Of a stretch of 64,000 nt of DNA, positions 17,507-30,600 are shown one piece after another (the first letter of the stretch is position 1; every line of letters starts with the position of its first letter). The stretch is taken from NCBI GenBank assembly GCA_003762875.1, contig RIBL01000008.1:1-64000 (forward strand), in the 5' to 3' direction. Source of the DNA: Muribaculaceae bacterium Isolate-110 (HZI) (GTDB lineage Bacteria; Bacteroidota; Bacteroidia; Bacteroidales; Muribaculaceae). Under the pieces are notes generated by a model, which had not been told where the DNA came from, ran no database searches, and saw nothing but the letters and a program-made list of their open reading frames with translations. Position numbers and translations under genes: made by a program.

Positions 17507-17695
17507 ATGCCCTCACAATATAAGATACGCTTCATTTTCATAGCCGCATTATGGCTCGTGCTCTGCTACATGGTCATAGCCTCGCAACCCTTCACGCTGT
17601 GGGTGCTCTTTGTCATCGTGGCCTCGGGCATCGTGGTATGGGCTCCTCTCTACAAGAAATACATTAAGAATGGAAAAGGAAAAGACGAACGTTGA
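17507..17695 (+). CDS. Small membrane protein upstream of dxs
   Basis: A 62-residue ORF with two hydrophobic stretches ([20 protein letters not shown] and [20 protein letters not shown]) and a basic C-terminus ([14 protein letters not shown]). The ATG at 17507 follows a GAAAGG stretch; an in-frame TTG at 17495 is less likely. The gene overlaps dxs by 26 nt in another frame, so translation of the two is probably coupled. Short two-helix proteins at this place are seen in related Bacteroidales. I do not recognise a function. Confidence 0.75.
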   Translation: MPSQYKIRFIFIAALWLVLCYMVIASQPFTLWVLFVIVASGIVVWAPLYKKYIKNGKGKDER

Positions 17696-19649
17696 CATCA
17701 ACAACGGGGCACAACCCGGGTCAACAGCCCCGTGTACACCGCTTCTGGACACCATTGACTCTCCGGCCGACCTGCGTAAGCTCGCGCCGGAGCAGTTGCC
17801 TCAGGTGTGCGCCGAGCTACGCTCTTTCTTGATTAATTCACTCTCTTCCCATCCCGGCCACTTCGCATCGTCAATGGGTGCGGTCGAGCTGACCGTAGCC
17901 CTGCATTATGTGTTCAACACACCTTACGACCGCATAGTGTGGGATGTCGGCCACCAGGCATACGGACATAAGATTCTCACCGGCCGGCGCGACTCATTCA
18001 CCACCAATCGCACCCTCGGCGGTCTGTCGGGCTTCCCGTCGCCAAAGGAGAGCGAATATGACACCTTTACAGCCGGACACGCGTCCAACTCCATTTCGGC
18101 CGGTCTCGGCATGGCTGTGGCTGCCGCTCTCCACAAGGACGAGCCGCCGCGCAACGTTGTAGCCGTCATAGGTGACGCTTCGATAAGCGGAGGCCTGGCT
18201 TTCGAGGGGCTCAACAACGCCGCCAATTCCAATTCCAATCTTCTCATCATTCTCAACGACAACGACATGTCGATTGACCGTAATGTCGGGTCGTTGAACT
18301 CCTATCTCGCCCATCTCAACACTTCAAAGGGCTATAACGACCTGCGTTACAACGTCTCGGGCATGCTCAAGAAGTTCAATCTCATCACCGAGAGCGGCAA
18401 GGGGAGAATAATGCGGTTTAACAACAGTCTTAAATCGCTGCTTAATCGCGAACAAAATATTTTCGAAGGGCTTAACATCCGTTATTTCGGTCCCTTCGAC
18501 GGCCACGACATCGCCACCGTGGTGCGTGTGCTCAACGACATAAAGAATTTCAAAGGGCCCCGCATACTCCATCTGCGCACGGTCAAGGGCAAGGGTTTTC
18601 TTCCGGCCGAGAAAGATCCCGCGACATGGCATGCTCCAGGCATCTTCAATCCCGCCACAGGCGAACGGCCCAAAGAATCACCCGAAAAACCGCCCAAATA
18701 TCAGGACATCTTCGGACGCACCCTCGTAGAGATTGCCGATGCCGACGACCGTGTGGTGGGCGTCACCGCCGCCATGCCTTCGGGCACATCCATGAGCATG
18801 CTTCAGGAGAAGTATCCGGCACGCACGTTTGATGTAGGCATTTCCGAGGGACATGCCGTGACATTTGCCGGAGGCATGGCCAAGGACGGTCTGAAGCCCT
18901 TTGTGGCGATATACAGCTCTTTTCTGCAGCGAGCCTACAGCCATATCATACATGATGTGGCCATCGAGGGACTTCCCGTAACATTCTGCCTCGACCGAGC
19001 CGGTCTTGTCGGAGAGGACGGTGCCACGCATCATGGCGTGTTTGACCTCGCATATCTGCGCTCCATTCCGGGCATGACTATTGCCGCCCCGCGCAACGGC
19101 GACGAGCTGCGTCGGCTCATGTATACATCGCTGACGATCGCCGGCCCCATGGCCATACGCTATCCGCGCGGACGGGCGGTTGCCAGACCTTCCGACACTC
19201 GCGAGACTGTAGCTGTAGGCACCGGTGAGCGGCTGAAAGACGGTGCCGACCTGGCCATACTCACGGTCGGCCCTGTGGCCGATGACGCGCTAAGTGCCAT
19301 CAAGCGTGCCGAGAGCGAGACGGGCATGAGCATAGCCCTCTATGACATGCGCTTCGTCAAACCGCTCGATACGTCCCTGCTCACAGATGTGCTCGGCAAG
19401 CAATGCCCTGTAATCACAATCGAGGACGGCACTGTCAACGGTGGATTCGGCTCGGCGGTGCTCGAATGGATGAGCGGGAATCTCGACAAGGCCGGAGTGA
19501 AAGCCATGCCGCCGCTGACAAGGCTTGGCGTGCCTGACCGGTTCATACCTCAGGGTACTCCCGACCAGCTACATAAACTGTGTGGATTTGACGAAGAGTC
19601 AATCTATAACACTATACTTGAAATACCATCTAAAGCCTCCGACCGATGA
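17670..19649 (+). CDS. dxs: 1-deoxy-D-xylulose-5-phosphate synthase
   Basis: A 659-residue thiamine-diphosphate enzyme that condenses pyruvate and glyceraldehyde-3-phosphate, the first step of the MEP isoprenoid pathway. The N-terminus has [15 protein letters not shown] and [13 protein letters not shown]. The ThDP-binding [17 protein letters not shown], the RTVKGKGF and HAPG segments, and the transketolase C domain follow. The ATG at 17670 (MEKEKTNVD) is chosen, because upstream residues read through the overlapping small gene. trkA overlaps its end by 4 nt. ispE of the same pathway lies far downstream at 58265. Confidence 0.97.
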   Translation: MEKEKTNVDINNGAQPGSTAPCTPLLDTIDSPADLRKLAPEQLPQVCAELRSFLINSLSSHPGHFASSMGAVELTVALHYVFNTPYDRIVWDVGHQAYGHKILTGRRDSFTTNRTLGGLSGFPSPKESEYDTFTAGHASNSISAGLGMAVAAALHKDEPPRNVVAVIGDASISGGLAFEGLNNAANSNSNLLIILNDNDMSIDRNVGSLNSYLAHLNTSKGYNDLRYNVSGMLKKFNLITESGKGRIMRFNNSLKSLLNREQNIFEGLNIRYFGPFDGHDIATVVRVLNDIKNFKGPRILHLRTVKGKGFLPAEKDPATWHAPGIFNPATGERPKESPEKPPKYQDIFGRTLVEIADADDRVVGVTAAMPSGTSMSMLQEKYPARTFDVGISEGHAVTFAGGMAKDGLKPFVAIYSSFLQRAYSHIIHDVAIEGLPVTFCLDRAGLVGEDGATHHGVFDLAYLRSIPGMTIAAPRNGDELRRLMYTSLTIAGPMAIRYPRGRAVARPSDTRETVAVGTGERLKDGADLAILTVGPVADDALSAIKRAESETGMSIALYDMRFVKPLDTSLLTDVLGKQCPVITIEDGTVNGGFGSAVLEWMSGNLDKAGVKAMPPLTRLGVPDRFIPQGTPDQLHKLCGFDEESIYNTILEIPSKASDR

Positions 19650-20980
19650 AAATCATCATTGCCGGCTGTGGCGAGGTGGGGTCGCATCTGGCCAAACTGC
19701 TCTCGCGCGAAGAACAGGACATCACCGTTATCGACGAGGACAGCTCCAAGTTGGCTGTGCTCGACTCCAACTACAATCTGCTCACGGTGCAGGGGCGTCC
19801 GACATCGTTCAAGACTCTGCGCCAGGCCGGTGTGGAGGGGTGTGACCTGTTCATTGCCGTCACCCCGTTTGAGACGCGCAACATCGTGTCATGTGCCATC
19901 GCCAAGAGCCTCGGTGCGGAGAAGACTGTGGCGCGTGTCGACAACTTTGAGTTCAAAGACCCGGCCAACCGCCCGTTTTTCGCATCTATAGGAGCCGACG
20001 ATATGATTTATCCCGAGTATCTCGCGGCTCTGGAGATTATCACCGCGCTCAATCACAATTGGGCGCGCCATTGGTTTGAACTGCATGAGGGCGAACTGAT
20101 ACTCGTCGGTGTCAAGCTACGTGACAACGCTCCCCTCATAGGCAAATATCTCAAGGATCTCGGCCGTTCGACCCACGACTTTCACGTGGCAGCCATCAAG
20201 CGCCACCACGAGACTATCATTCCCGGCGGTGACGACCGTCTGCTGGCCGACGATATAGTTTATTTCATGACCACGCGCGAGCATGTGGCCAATCTCATAC
20301 CCCTCTGCGGTAAGATTGAGCGACGCATACGCGATGTCATCATCATGGGGGGCAGCCGCATAGCCATACAGCTCTGCAACATGGCCGGCGACAAGTTCAA
20401 CTTCAAGATTCTCGACCCCGACCGCGAGCGGTGTCTCAAGCTCTCCGAGCGGTGTGCCGACGCGCTTATCATCAATGCCGACGCGCGTGACACCGATGCC
20501 CTGCGCGATGCCGGCATAGTTGACACCGACGCGTTCATTGCCATATCCGACAGCAGTGAGTCAAATATTCTCACCTGTCTGTCGGCCAAGGAGTTTGGTG
20601 TCAAGAAGACTATAGCCGAGGTCGAAAACCTCCAGTTTATCTCCGAGGCCGAAGGGCTCAATATCGGCACGGTAGTCAACAAAAAGCTGCTTGCCTCGTC
20701 GCGTATCTATCAGATGTTGCTCGATCGCGACTCGTCCACATCCAAATGTCTCGCGCTCGCTGATGCAGAGGTGGCTGAAATCATCGCCAAAGAGGGCTCC
20801 AAAATTACCCGCGCCCCAATCAAAGACCTGCATCTCTCACACTACATGACCATTGCCGGACTTATCCGTGACGGCAAGGGCCAGCTTGTGGGGGGCAACA
20901 CGGTCATCAATCCCGGCGACCGCGTGGTGGTGTTCACTCTCGACGGTGTACTCCACAAGGTCGAAAAACTGTTCTCGTAA
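19646..20980 (+). CDS. trkA: Trk potassium uptake regulatory subunit TrkA
   Basis: A 444-residue cytosolic protein with two RCK (NAD-binding plus TrkA_C) units. The first begins [17 protein letters not shown], with the acidic residue (VIDED) that binds the adenosine ribose. The second begins [14 protein letters not shown] near residue 230, where the glycine motif is less complete. It gates the TrkH channel in response to nucleotides. Its start overlaps the dxs stop (ATGA), and trkH follows after 18 nt, so the pair is part of the dxs operon. Confidence 0.95.
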   Translation: MKIIIAGCGEVGSHLAKLLSREEQDITVIDEDSSKLAVLDSNYNLLTVQGRPTSFKTLRQAGVEGCDLFIAVTPFETRNIVSCAIAKSLGAEKTVARVDNFEFKDPANRPFFASIGADDMIYPEYLAALEIITALNHNWARHWFELHEGELILVGVKLRDNAPLIGKYLKDLGRSTHDFHVAAIKRHHETIIPGGDDRLLADDIVYFMTTREHVANLIPLCGKIERRIRDVIIMGGSRIAIQLCNMAGDKFNFKILDPDRERCLKLSERCADALIINADARDTDALRDAGIVDTDAFIAISDSSESNILTCLSAKEFGVKKTIAEVENLQFISEAEGLNIGTVVNKKLLASSRIYQMLLDRDSSTSKCLALADAEVAEIIAKEGSKITRAPIKDLHLSHYMTIAGLIRDGKGQLVGGNTVINPGDRVVVFTLDGVLHKVEKLFS

Positions 20981-20998
20981 ATACATTATATTCTGAGT

Positions 20999-22495
20999 AT
21001 GCGACGCTCTGTCCACAATCTGCGCAGCTACTTTCCCGTCATCAATATCCCCGTGCTGCTGCGCATCATGGGGCTGCTTCTTGTTATAGAGGCCGCCTTT
21101 CTGCTTGTGCCGCTCACGACGTGTCTGATATACGGCGAGAGCGACTGGAAGGCTTTTTTAATAACCTTTGCCGTGACGCTTGCCACCGGTTCGGTCATGG
21201 CTTTTGCCATACATCCTACATCGCCATCAATGGGCAAGCGCGAGGGCTTTCTGCTCACAGCCATGGTGTGGGTGTTTTTCTCCACATTCGGCATGCTGCC
21301 GTTCATGCTTATGACCGACAGGCCGCTGAGTGTCTCCGACGCCTTCTTCGAGGCAATGTCGGGATTCACCACCACCGGAGCCTCCATCATGACCTCGATT
21401 TCTCATCTGAGCCACGGCGCGGTGATATGGAGGTCGCTCATGCAGTGGATAGGCGGCATGGGTATAATACTCTTCACGCTTGCCGTCATACCTATGCTCA
21501 ATCATTCGGGGGGCATGCAGATGTTTAACGCCGAGGTCACGGGCATTACTCACGACAAGTTGCGCCCGCGCATATCTCAGACTGCCAAGAGTCTGTGGCT
21601 CATATATTTCACTCTGACTGTCATACTCTTTTTGCTGCTCTATGCGGGACCTATGGAGGAGTTTGACGCCGTGTGTTACGCATTCTCCATAATGTCGACC
21701 GGCGGATTTGCCACTTCCGACGAAGGGCTGGGGCTATGGCGCAGCGATTATATAGAGGTCGTCGCGACATTCTTCATGTTTATAGGCGGAGTCAGCTTTA
21801 CATTGATTTACAGGGCTGTGCACCGCGATTTCAAGGCCGTGTGGCAGAACGATGTGTTTCGTACCTATCTCGGCATCATAGCATTTTGCTACGTGGTGTT
21901 TGCGGTGACAATATGGCTCAACGGCCAGGCAACATCGGTCAAGGCTGTCACACTCGACCCGTTGTTTCAGATTGTGTCAATGATCTCGTCGACCGGTTTT
22001 GAAGTGCCTGAGTTCGGTTCATGGGGCACATTCATACTGGCCATGGTCATTGTGCTGATGTTTTTCGGCGCGTGTGCCGGTTCTACGAGCGGCGGAGCTA
22101 AGATTGACCGCCTCATATATATGCTGCAGAACTGTCACAACGAGATAGAGCGTTGCATCCATCCCAACAATATCCTCACCGTGCGTGTCAACGGCAAGGT
22201 AATACCGCACGAAACGGTGTCGAAAGTCATAGCCTTCCTGTGTCTCTACGTGCTTATAATCCTCGTTGGCGGCATAATACTTACAGCCATGGGGCTGCCG
22301 TTGATCGATGCATTCTTCTCCACATTCACATGTATAAGCAACACCGGACTGAGTGCCGGAGTGACAGGTTACGGAGGCACATTCTCCATCATTCCAGATG
22401 GAGGCAAATGGGTTTTGGCCATGATAATGCTCATCGGCCGTCTCGAACTTTTCACGGTGCTGCTCCTCTTCACCCCCGCTTTCTGGAAAAAATAA
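20999..22495 (+). CDS. trkH: Trk potassium transporter, membrane subunit TrkH
   Basis: A 498-residue inner-membrane K+ uptake protein with about ten membrane segments. The four pore loops carry the family filter pattern, for example MSGFTTTGAS near residue 120, MSTGGFAT near 235, ISSTGFEV near 333 and ISNTGLSAG near 450. It works with TrkA encoded just upstream. A 25-bp perfect hairpin separates it from the convergent GH2 gene. Confidence 0.96.
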   Translation: MRRSVHNLRSYFPVINIPVLLRIMGLLLVIEAAFLLVPLTTCLIYGESDWKAFLITFAVTLATGSVMAFAIHPTSPSMGKREGFLLTAMVWVFFSTFGMLPFMLMTDRPLSVSDAFFEAMSGFTTTGASIMTSISHLSHGAVIWRSLMQWIGGMGIILFTLAVIPMLNHSGGMQMFNAEVTGITHDKLRPRISQTAKSLWLIYFTLTVILFLLLYAGPMEEFDAVCYAFSIMSTGGFATSDEGLGLWRSDYIEVVATFFMFIGGVSFTLIYRAVHRDFKAVWQNDVFRTYLGIIAFCYVVFAVTIWLNGQATSVKAVTLDPLFQIVSMISSTGFEVPEFGSWGTFILAMVIVLMFFGACAGSTSGGAKIDRLIYMLQNCHNEIERCIHPNNILTVRVNGKVIPHETVSKVIAFLCLYVLIILVGGIILTAMGLPLIDAFFSTFTCISNTGLSAGVTGYGGTFSIIPDGGKWVLAMIMLIGRLELFTVLLLFTPAFWKK

Positions 22496-22502
22496 AAAGG
22501 AT

Positions 22503-22561
22503 ATATAAAAGAAACAAAAGTCTTTCCCACTACAAAGGAAAGACTTTTGTTTCTTTTATAT
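22503..22561. terminator. 25-bp perfect hairpin between trkH and the GH2 gene
   Basis: 22503-22527 pairs exactly with 22537-22561 around a 9-nt loop. The outer part is A+T-rich, giving T-rich tails in both directions. It fits a shared terminator for two convergent genes. Confidence 0.7.
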
Positions 22562-22571
22562 TGTCTTTATC

Positions 22572-25712
<3,141 letters not shown>

Positions 25713-25722
25713 TTAAATAATG

Positions 25723-26241
25723 TTAAAAACGTATTTCCCCGGCCAGGATAAACAGCAGCGGATAAATGTCCTTGAGCAATTTGCGCAGGCGGGTCTTGGC
25801 CCGCTGGCGTATCACCTTGACCGTATTGACGCTTATGCCGAGAGCCTCGGCTATCTCCTCGCTCTTCATCTTGTCGATATAAGCCATGCGGAACACCTGG
25901 CGATAGCGGGGAGGCAGCGAGTCGATAGCCTCGTGAATCATGCGTATTATCTCGGCCTGCACTATGGCGTTGTCACATTCGTCGGCCGCGGGAGTGCTAT
26001 CCGAGTCCACCTCGCCGAGCCCTACAGTGCGGCCCTGCTTCTGGAGATGATTGATACACCGGTTGCGCACCGCTATATATATGTATTGACGGAAATGCAG
26101 CTCCGACTCAAAGCTTACCTGCGACGTTATAGCCTTGACAAAAACCTCCTGCACGAAATCCTCGCACAAGCTCTCGTCATGAACTATATTCATTGCGAAA
26201 TAACACAAAGACTGATAATATTTCCGGAAATATTTCTCCAT
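25723..26241 (-). CDS. ECF-type RNA polymerase sigma-70 factor
   Basis: A 172-residue extracytoplasmic-function sigma factor with regions 2 and 4 only. Region 2 has YYQSLCYFAMNIVHDESLCEDFVQEVFVKA near the start. Region 4 has SLPPRYRQVFRMAYIDKMKSEEIAEALGISVNTVK near 105-140, a clear helix-turn-helix. It belongs to the Bacteroidetes group paired with FecR-like anti-sigma factors and SusC/SusD loci. Unusually, it is divergent from fecR here rather than upstream of it on the same strand. It probably drives the susC operon and perhaps the GH2 gene. Confidence 0.93.
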   Translation of the reverse strand: MEKYFRKYYQSLCYFAMNIVHDESLCEDFVQEVFVKAITSQVSFESELHFRQYIYIAVRNRCINHLQKQGRTVGLGEVDSDSTPAADECDNAIVQAEIIRMIHEAIDSLPPRYRQVFRMAYIDKMKSEEIAEALGISVNTVKVIRQRAKTRLRKLLKDIYPLLFILAGEIRF

Positions 26242-26261
26242 ATTTTAGCCGAAGCAACTGT

Positions 26262-26269
26262 CAAAAGTA
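26262..26269 (-). promoter_or_regulatory. -7 box ahead of the ECF sigma gene
   Basis: TACTTTTG on the minus strand, 20 nt before the sigma ATG, matches TAnnTTTG exactly. The divergent fecR side has the same octamer. Confidence 0.5.
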
Positions 26270-26364
26270 AAAAATATCTTGTATAACGGCAAACTTTTGG
26301 TAGAATATTTAGCGAATATATCGTAATAAGGAATAAAAATAAAAAAATTTATATATTTTAGTAA

Positions 26365-26372
26365 TACTTTTG
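26365..26372 (+). promoter_or_regulatory. -7 box ahead of fecR
   Basis: TACTTTTG on the plus strand, 37 nt before the fecR ATG, matches TAnnTTTG exactly. The 168-nt divergent region is strongly A+T-rich. Confidence 0.5.
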
Positions 26373-26409
26373 GTTAATAAACATGTATTAGCATTAGAAG
26401 CATTAAGCA

Positions 26410-27612
26410 ATGGAAGATCCGATAAAATTATCCGACCGCCTCTTTGAGCGACTGACCGGAAGCCACGACACCCCCGGACGCCCGCCGGCACCTGACGCCG
26501 ACGCTGACGTCGTCGGCCTCGACCCCGAGTTGCAGGCCTTTGTGCGCAACCTCCGCGACAAAGACTATATCGACTGTCAGCTCAAGGCAATGGACCGCTT
26601 TGACGTGGACGCCGCATGGCTGGCTGTTGGTGAACTGGTTGACAGCGAGGATGTTATCCCCCCTTATGAGTCAATCCGCTCACATCGTCGTCTCCACATC
26701 GGCGGCTGGCGCAGATGGCTGTCGGTGGCAGCCGTGATAGCAATCCTGGCCGGCATAGGAGTCTGGCTTCATGAGTCGAAGATGGACATCCGCCACCCTC
26801 AGGTAAGCCCCGAGATAACCGCCGCTATCGAGCAGAGCGAGCAGGGAGGACTCTCGGGAGCTGTAATCGAAAAAAAACAATATCCAGCCAGTACCGCCGC
26901 CCGTAAGCTGGCCGCCCGTCCGCCGGGACACACCACCGCCGACAGCGACGACCGCACAGTGGCCGACATGCTTCAGGCAATCAAAGTCACCACCTATCAC
27001 GACAAAGAGTTCTGGCTCACACTCCCCGACGGATCGCTCATACACCTCGGACGCGACACCCGCATCGTCTATCCCGAACGCTTCGACATCGACAGCCGCG
27101 ACGTATATCTCGAAGGAGAAGCCTACTTCATCATCGCCCGCAATCCCGCCTGCCGCTTCGTGGTCCACACCCCCGTAGCCACCACCACAGTCTACGGCAC
27201 CGAATTTAACGTCTCGGCCCGCAGCGACACCCTTTGCTCCGTAGTGCTCGTCAAAGGCAGCGTAGGAGTCACCTCCTGGTCGGGCGACGAGCAGATGCTC
27301 TCCATCGGAGAGCAAGCCGTCATCAGCGATGCCGGCGACATCTCGGTGAGCGAAGTCGACCTTACCCCCTACGAAGCATGGAACACCGGCCGGATCGACT
27401 TCACCGGCTGGCCCCTGCGGCGGGTCATGGACGTCATAGCCCGGTGGTATGGCATGACAGTCATTTATGACAGCGACGAATACTCGCAGATAGAAATAAC
27501 AGGCAGCTTCAACAAATACGACACCCTCGGCCCGACACTCGAGGCTCTCTCGACCATTACAGACCTTACCATACGACAACAGGGAAATACAATCGAAATA
27601 TCCTCACCTTAA
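26410..27612 (+). CDS. FecR-type anti-sigma factor
   Basis: A 400-residue membrane-bound sigma regulator. A cytoplasmic N-terminal part of about 95 residues is followed by one membrane helix (WLSVAAVIAILAGIGVWL, about 100-117). The periplasmic FecR domain runs about 195-305 (LTLPDGSLIHLGRDTRIVYP, VYLEGEAYFIIA, TVYGTEFNV, VLVKGSVGV). A C-terminal DUF4974/secretin-short-like domain contains GWPLRRVMDVIARWYGM. It would hold the ECF sigma factor until SusC with its STN domain signals. It precedes susC by 70 nt and is clearly G+C-richer than the genes further downstream. Confidence 0.93.
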   Translation: MEDPIKLSDRLFERLTGSHDTPGRPPAPDADADVVGLDPELQAFVRNLRDKDYIDCQLKAMDRFDVDAAWLAVGELVDSEDVIPPYESIRSHRRLHIGGWRRWLSVAAVIAILAGIGVWLHESKMDIRHPQVSPEITAAIEQSEQGGLSGAVIEKKQYPASTAARKLAARPPGHTTADSDDRTVADMLQAIKVTTYHDKEFWLTLPDGSLIHLGRDTRIVYPERFDIDSRDVYLEGEAYFIIARNPACRFVVHTPVATTTVYGTEFNVSARSDTLCSVVLVKGSVGVTSWSGDEQMLSIGEQAVISDAGDISVSEVDLTPYEAWNTGRIDFTGWPLRRVMDVIARWYGMTVIYDSDEYSQIEITGSFNKYDTLGPTLEALSTITDLTIRQQGNTIEISSP

Positions 27613-27682
27613 ATATCTGACATAGAGTACTTGGAATTATCAATCATTTTTTATAAACCAATCATTTATTAAACGCAATTGC

Positions 27683-30600
27683 ATGAGAAAGTTAATAGCA
27701 TTAATGCTTAGCGTAGCCGTGACATTGTTCAGCTACGCAGCTATGGCTGCCTCGTCGCCCGACACACAAGTCACGCTCGACTGCGTAAACCAGTCGGCCG
27801 ACAAAGTGCTGAAGGAAATCGAAAAACAGTCGGGGCTCAACATCGTCTACAAGAGCGAGACGGCTGCCAAATGGCCCGCAATCACCATCCGCACCACCGG
27901 CACCGCCGGTCAGGTCATCAAGGAAGTGGCCGCAAAACTTGGTGAAAGCTACAAGATTAACAACAACATCGTGACCATCGGCGGCGACACCCGCGAGCCG
28001 GCCACAAGCATCATCAATGGCGTGGTTATGGACTCGGAGGGCGAACCCCTCGCCGGAGCATCCGTATGGTTTAAAGACTCGCCCAAGACCGCCACAGCTA
28101 CCGACCTCAACGGTATGTTCACACTCTCGGCCAAGGGCAAGAAAAATCCCACACTCGTCTTCTCCTTTATCGGCATGAAGCGCGCCGAAGTCAAATGGAA
28201 CGGCAAGCCCATCACCGTCTATCTCGACGACGACACCAACGTGCTCGGCGACGTCGTAGTCACCGGCTATCAGGTCATCGACAAGCGCGCATCCACCAGT
28301 GCCATCACCTCCATCAAGGCCGAAGACATCATCCGTCCCGACGCTATCTCCATCGACCAGATGCTCGAGGGACAGGTGCCCGACCTCATGTTCATGTCCA
28401 ACTCGGGCGAGGCCGGCGTAGCACCCAAGATACGTATCCGAGGCACATCATCCATCATCGGTAACCGCGAGCCCCTCTGGGTAGTCGACGGTATCGTCGT
28501 CAACGACCCCGTGCCCATCTCGGCCGAAGACCTCAACGACCCCGACTACGTCAACCGTATCGGTAACGCCATCGCGGGCCTCAACCCCCAGGACATCGAG
28601 CGTCTCGACATCCTCAAGGACGCCTCGGCCACAGCTCTCTACGGCACAAAGGCTGCCAACGGCGTAATCGTTATCACCACCAAGCGCGGCCGCGAAGGCA
28701 AGCCCCAGATACGCTACAACAACACCTTCACCTTCAAGCGTCGCCCCCACTACTCCGACAAGGATGTCGACGTCATGAACTCAAAGGAACGCATCCAACT
28801 CTCGCGCGAACTGTTTGCTGACAGATACCAGTATAACTTTCGTTCGGCAATGGTAGGTTACGAAGGACTGATGTATCGTCTGTGGAATAAGGAAATCACA
28901 CAAGAGCAGTTTGATAACGAGCTTGCTTATATCGAGACTGTCAATACCGACTGGTTTGACCTACTCACCCATGACAGCTTCTCACAGCAGCACAACGCAA
29001 GCGTCTCTGGTGGCGGCGAGCGCGGCACCTATTACGCCTCACTCGGCTATACCGACAATGATGATGTGATCAATAACACTACCAATCGCCGTTACAGTGC
29101 GATGGTCAATCTTGACGTCAACTTCTCCAAATGGCTTTCAGCATCATTCGGCATCAACGGTAATGTCAATGAACGCAAATACAACCAGGAGAGCATCAAT
29201 CCTGTCAACTATGCCTATTCGTCAAGCCGTGCTATCCCGGCCTATACTCCGCTCGGACAGCCTTATTATTACAAAAAGCTGCAAAACACCTCGGGGTATG
29301 GATTTAACTTCAATATACTCAACGAACTCGAAAACAGTTATAACCGTCAGGACCAGTCTTCGTTCACTTTCAACGCCAACCTTAAATTCCGTTTCACCGA
29401 CTGGTTGCGCGCATATGCCATATTGTCATACACCCGCAGCAACACAGATATGGAAAACTATTGGGGTGAGCGTACATGGTATGCGTCTGAGTTGCGTAAT
29501 AGTGAATATGGAGCTGAACCGTCATCCAACAGTGTTATGCCTCAGGGTGGACAGCTTACCACTAACCATGTTAAAAACACCAGTTGGACAGCCCGTCTGC
29601 AACTCGACGCCAACAAATATTTCGGAGAGGACGAGATACACAACATCAGCGGCGGTCTCGGTTTTGAAGCTCAGTCTTCCAACTATAAGGGTTACAACCG
29701 CACCGACCGCGGTTACTATCCCGATCGCGGCATGACTTTCGTGTCGGGTATTGATCTGGAAAAGTATCCCGACTACATGGCCTGGATTTCCAATAATGTC
29801 CCCTCGTTGTCCGACGGTAAGACCAATATGGTGTCGGCCTATGCCACTGCAAGCTACAGTTGGCGTCGCATGGTATTTCTTAACGCCAACGCACGTATCG
29901 ACGGCTCCAACAACTTCGGTGACCGTTCCAATGACAAGTTGCTCCCCATATGGTCTGTATCGGCTTCGTTTGACCCCGCACAGCTTGGCTTTATCAAGCA
30001 GCAGACATGGCTCGACCGTTTCATTCTCAAGGCCTCCTATGGTTTCCAGGGTAATATGCTCAGCAGCCAGTCGCCTGTGATGATTATCCAGAAGGGCCCG
30101 ATGGACAGCTATTTCGGTGAGTTCACCTCAACAGTAAGCCGCAATCCCAACCCCGATCTCAAGTGGGAGAAGACCACAAGTGTCAACTTTGGCATCGACC
30201 TTGCCTTCCTCAACAACCGTCTCGAAGTCGAGGGCGACCTCTACTTCAAGCGTACCAAAGACGCCTTCATGACTAAGAGTATCTCGACAGTCAACGGCTA
30301 TAGTTCGTACGTGGTGAACGGAGGCAATATATCCAATGACGGTTACAGCATCTCTGTTACAGGACGTCCCATCCAGACTCACGACTGGCAATGGAGTATC
30401 TCAGGTTCATTCTCTCGTGTAATCAACTCTATGGAGACCCTCCCCGCAGGTGAATCCTACGAATTGGCCGACTTCCTCAACGGTAACGCTGTGGTCAAGG
30501 GACAGCCTGTGGGCACATTCTATTCCTATCGTTTCCTCGGCCTCAGTCCTGTTGACGGCGGACCCATGTTTGATGACTGGTATGATCATATGCAGGATCT

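Noticed and set aside
26680-27579. Minus-strand ORF antisense to fecR
   Set aside because: Low-complexity Gly/Val/Asp-rich translation; fecR on the other strand has clear domains.
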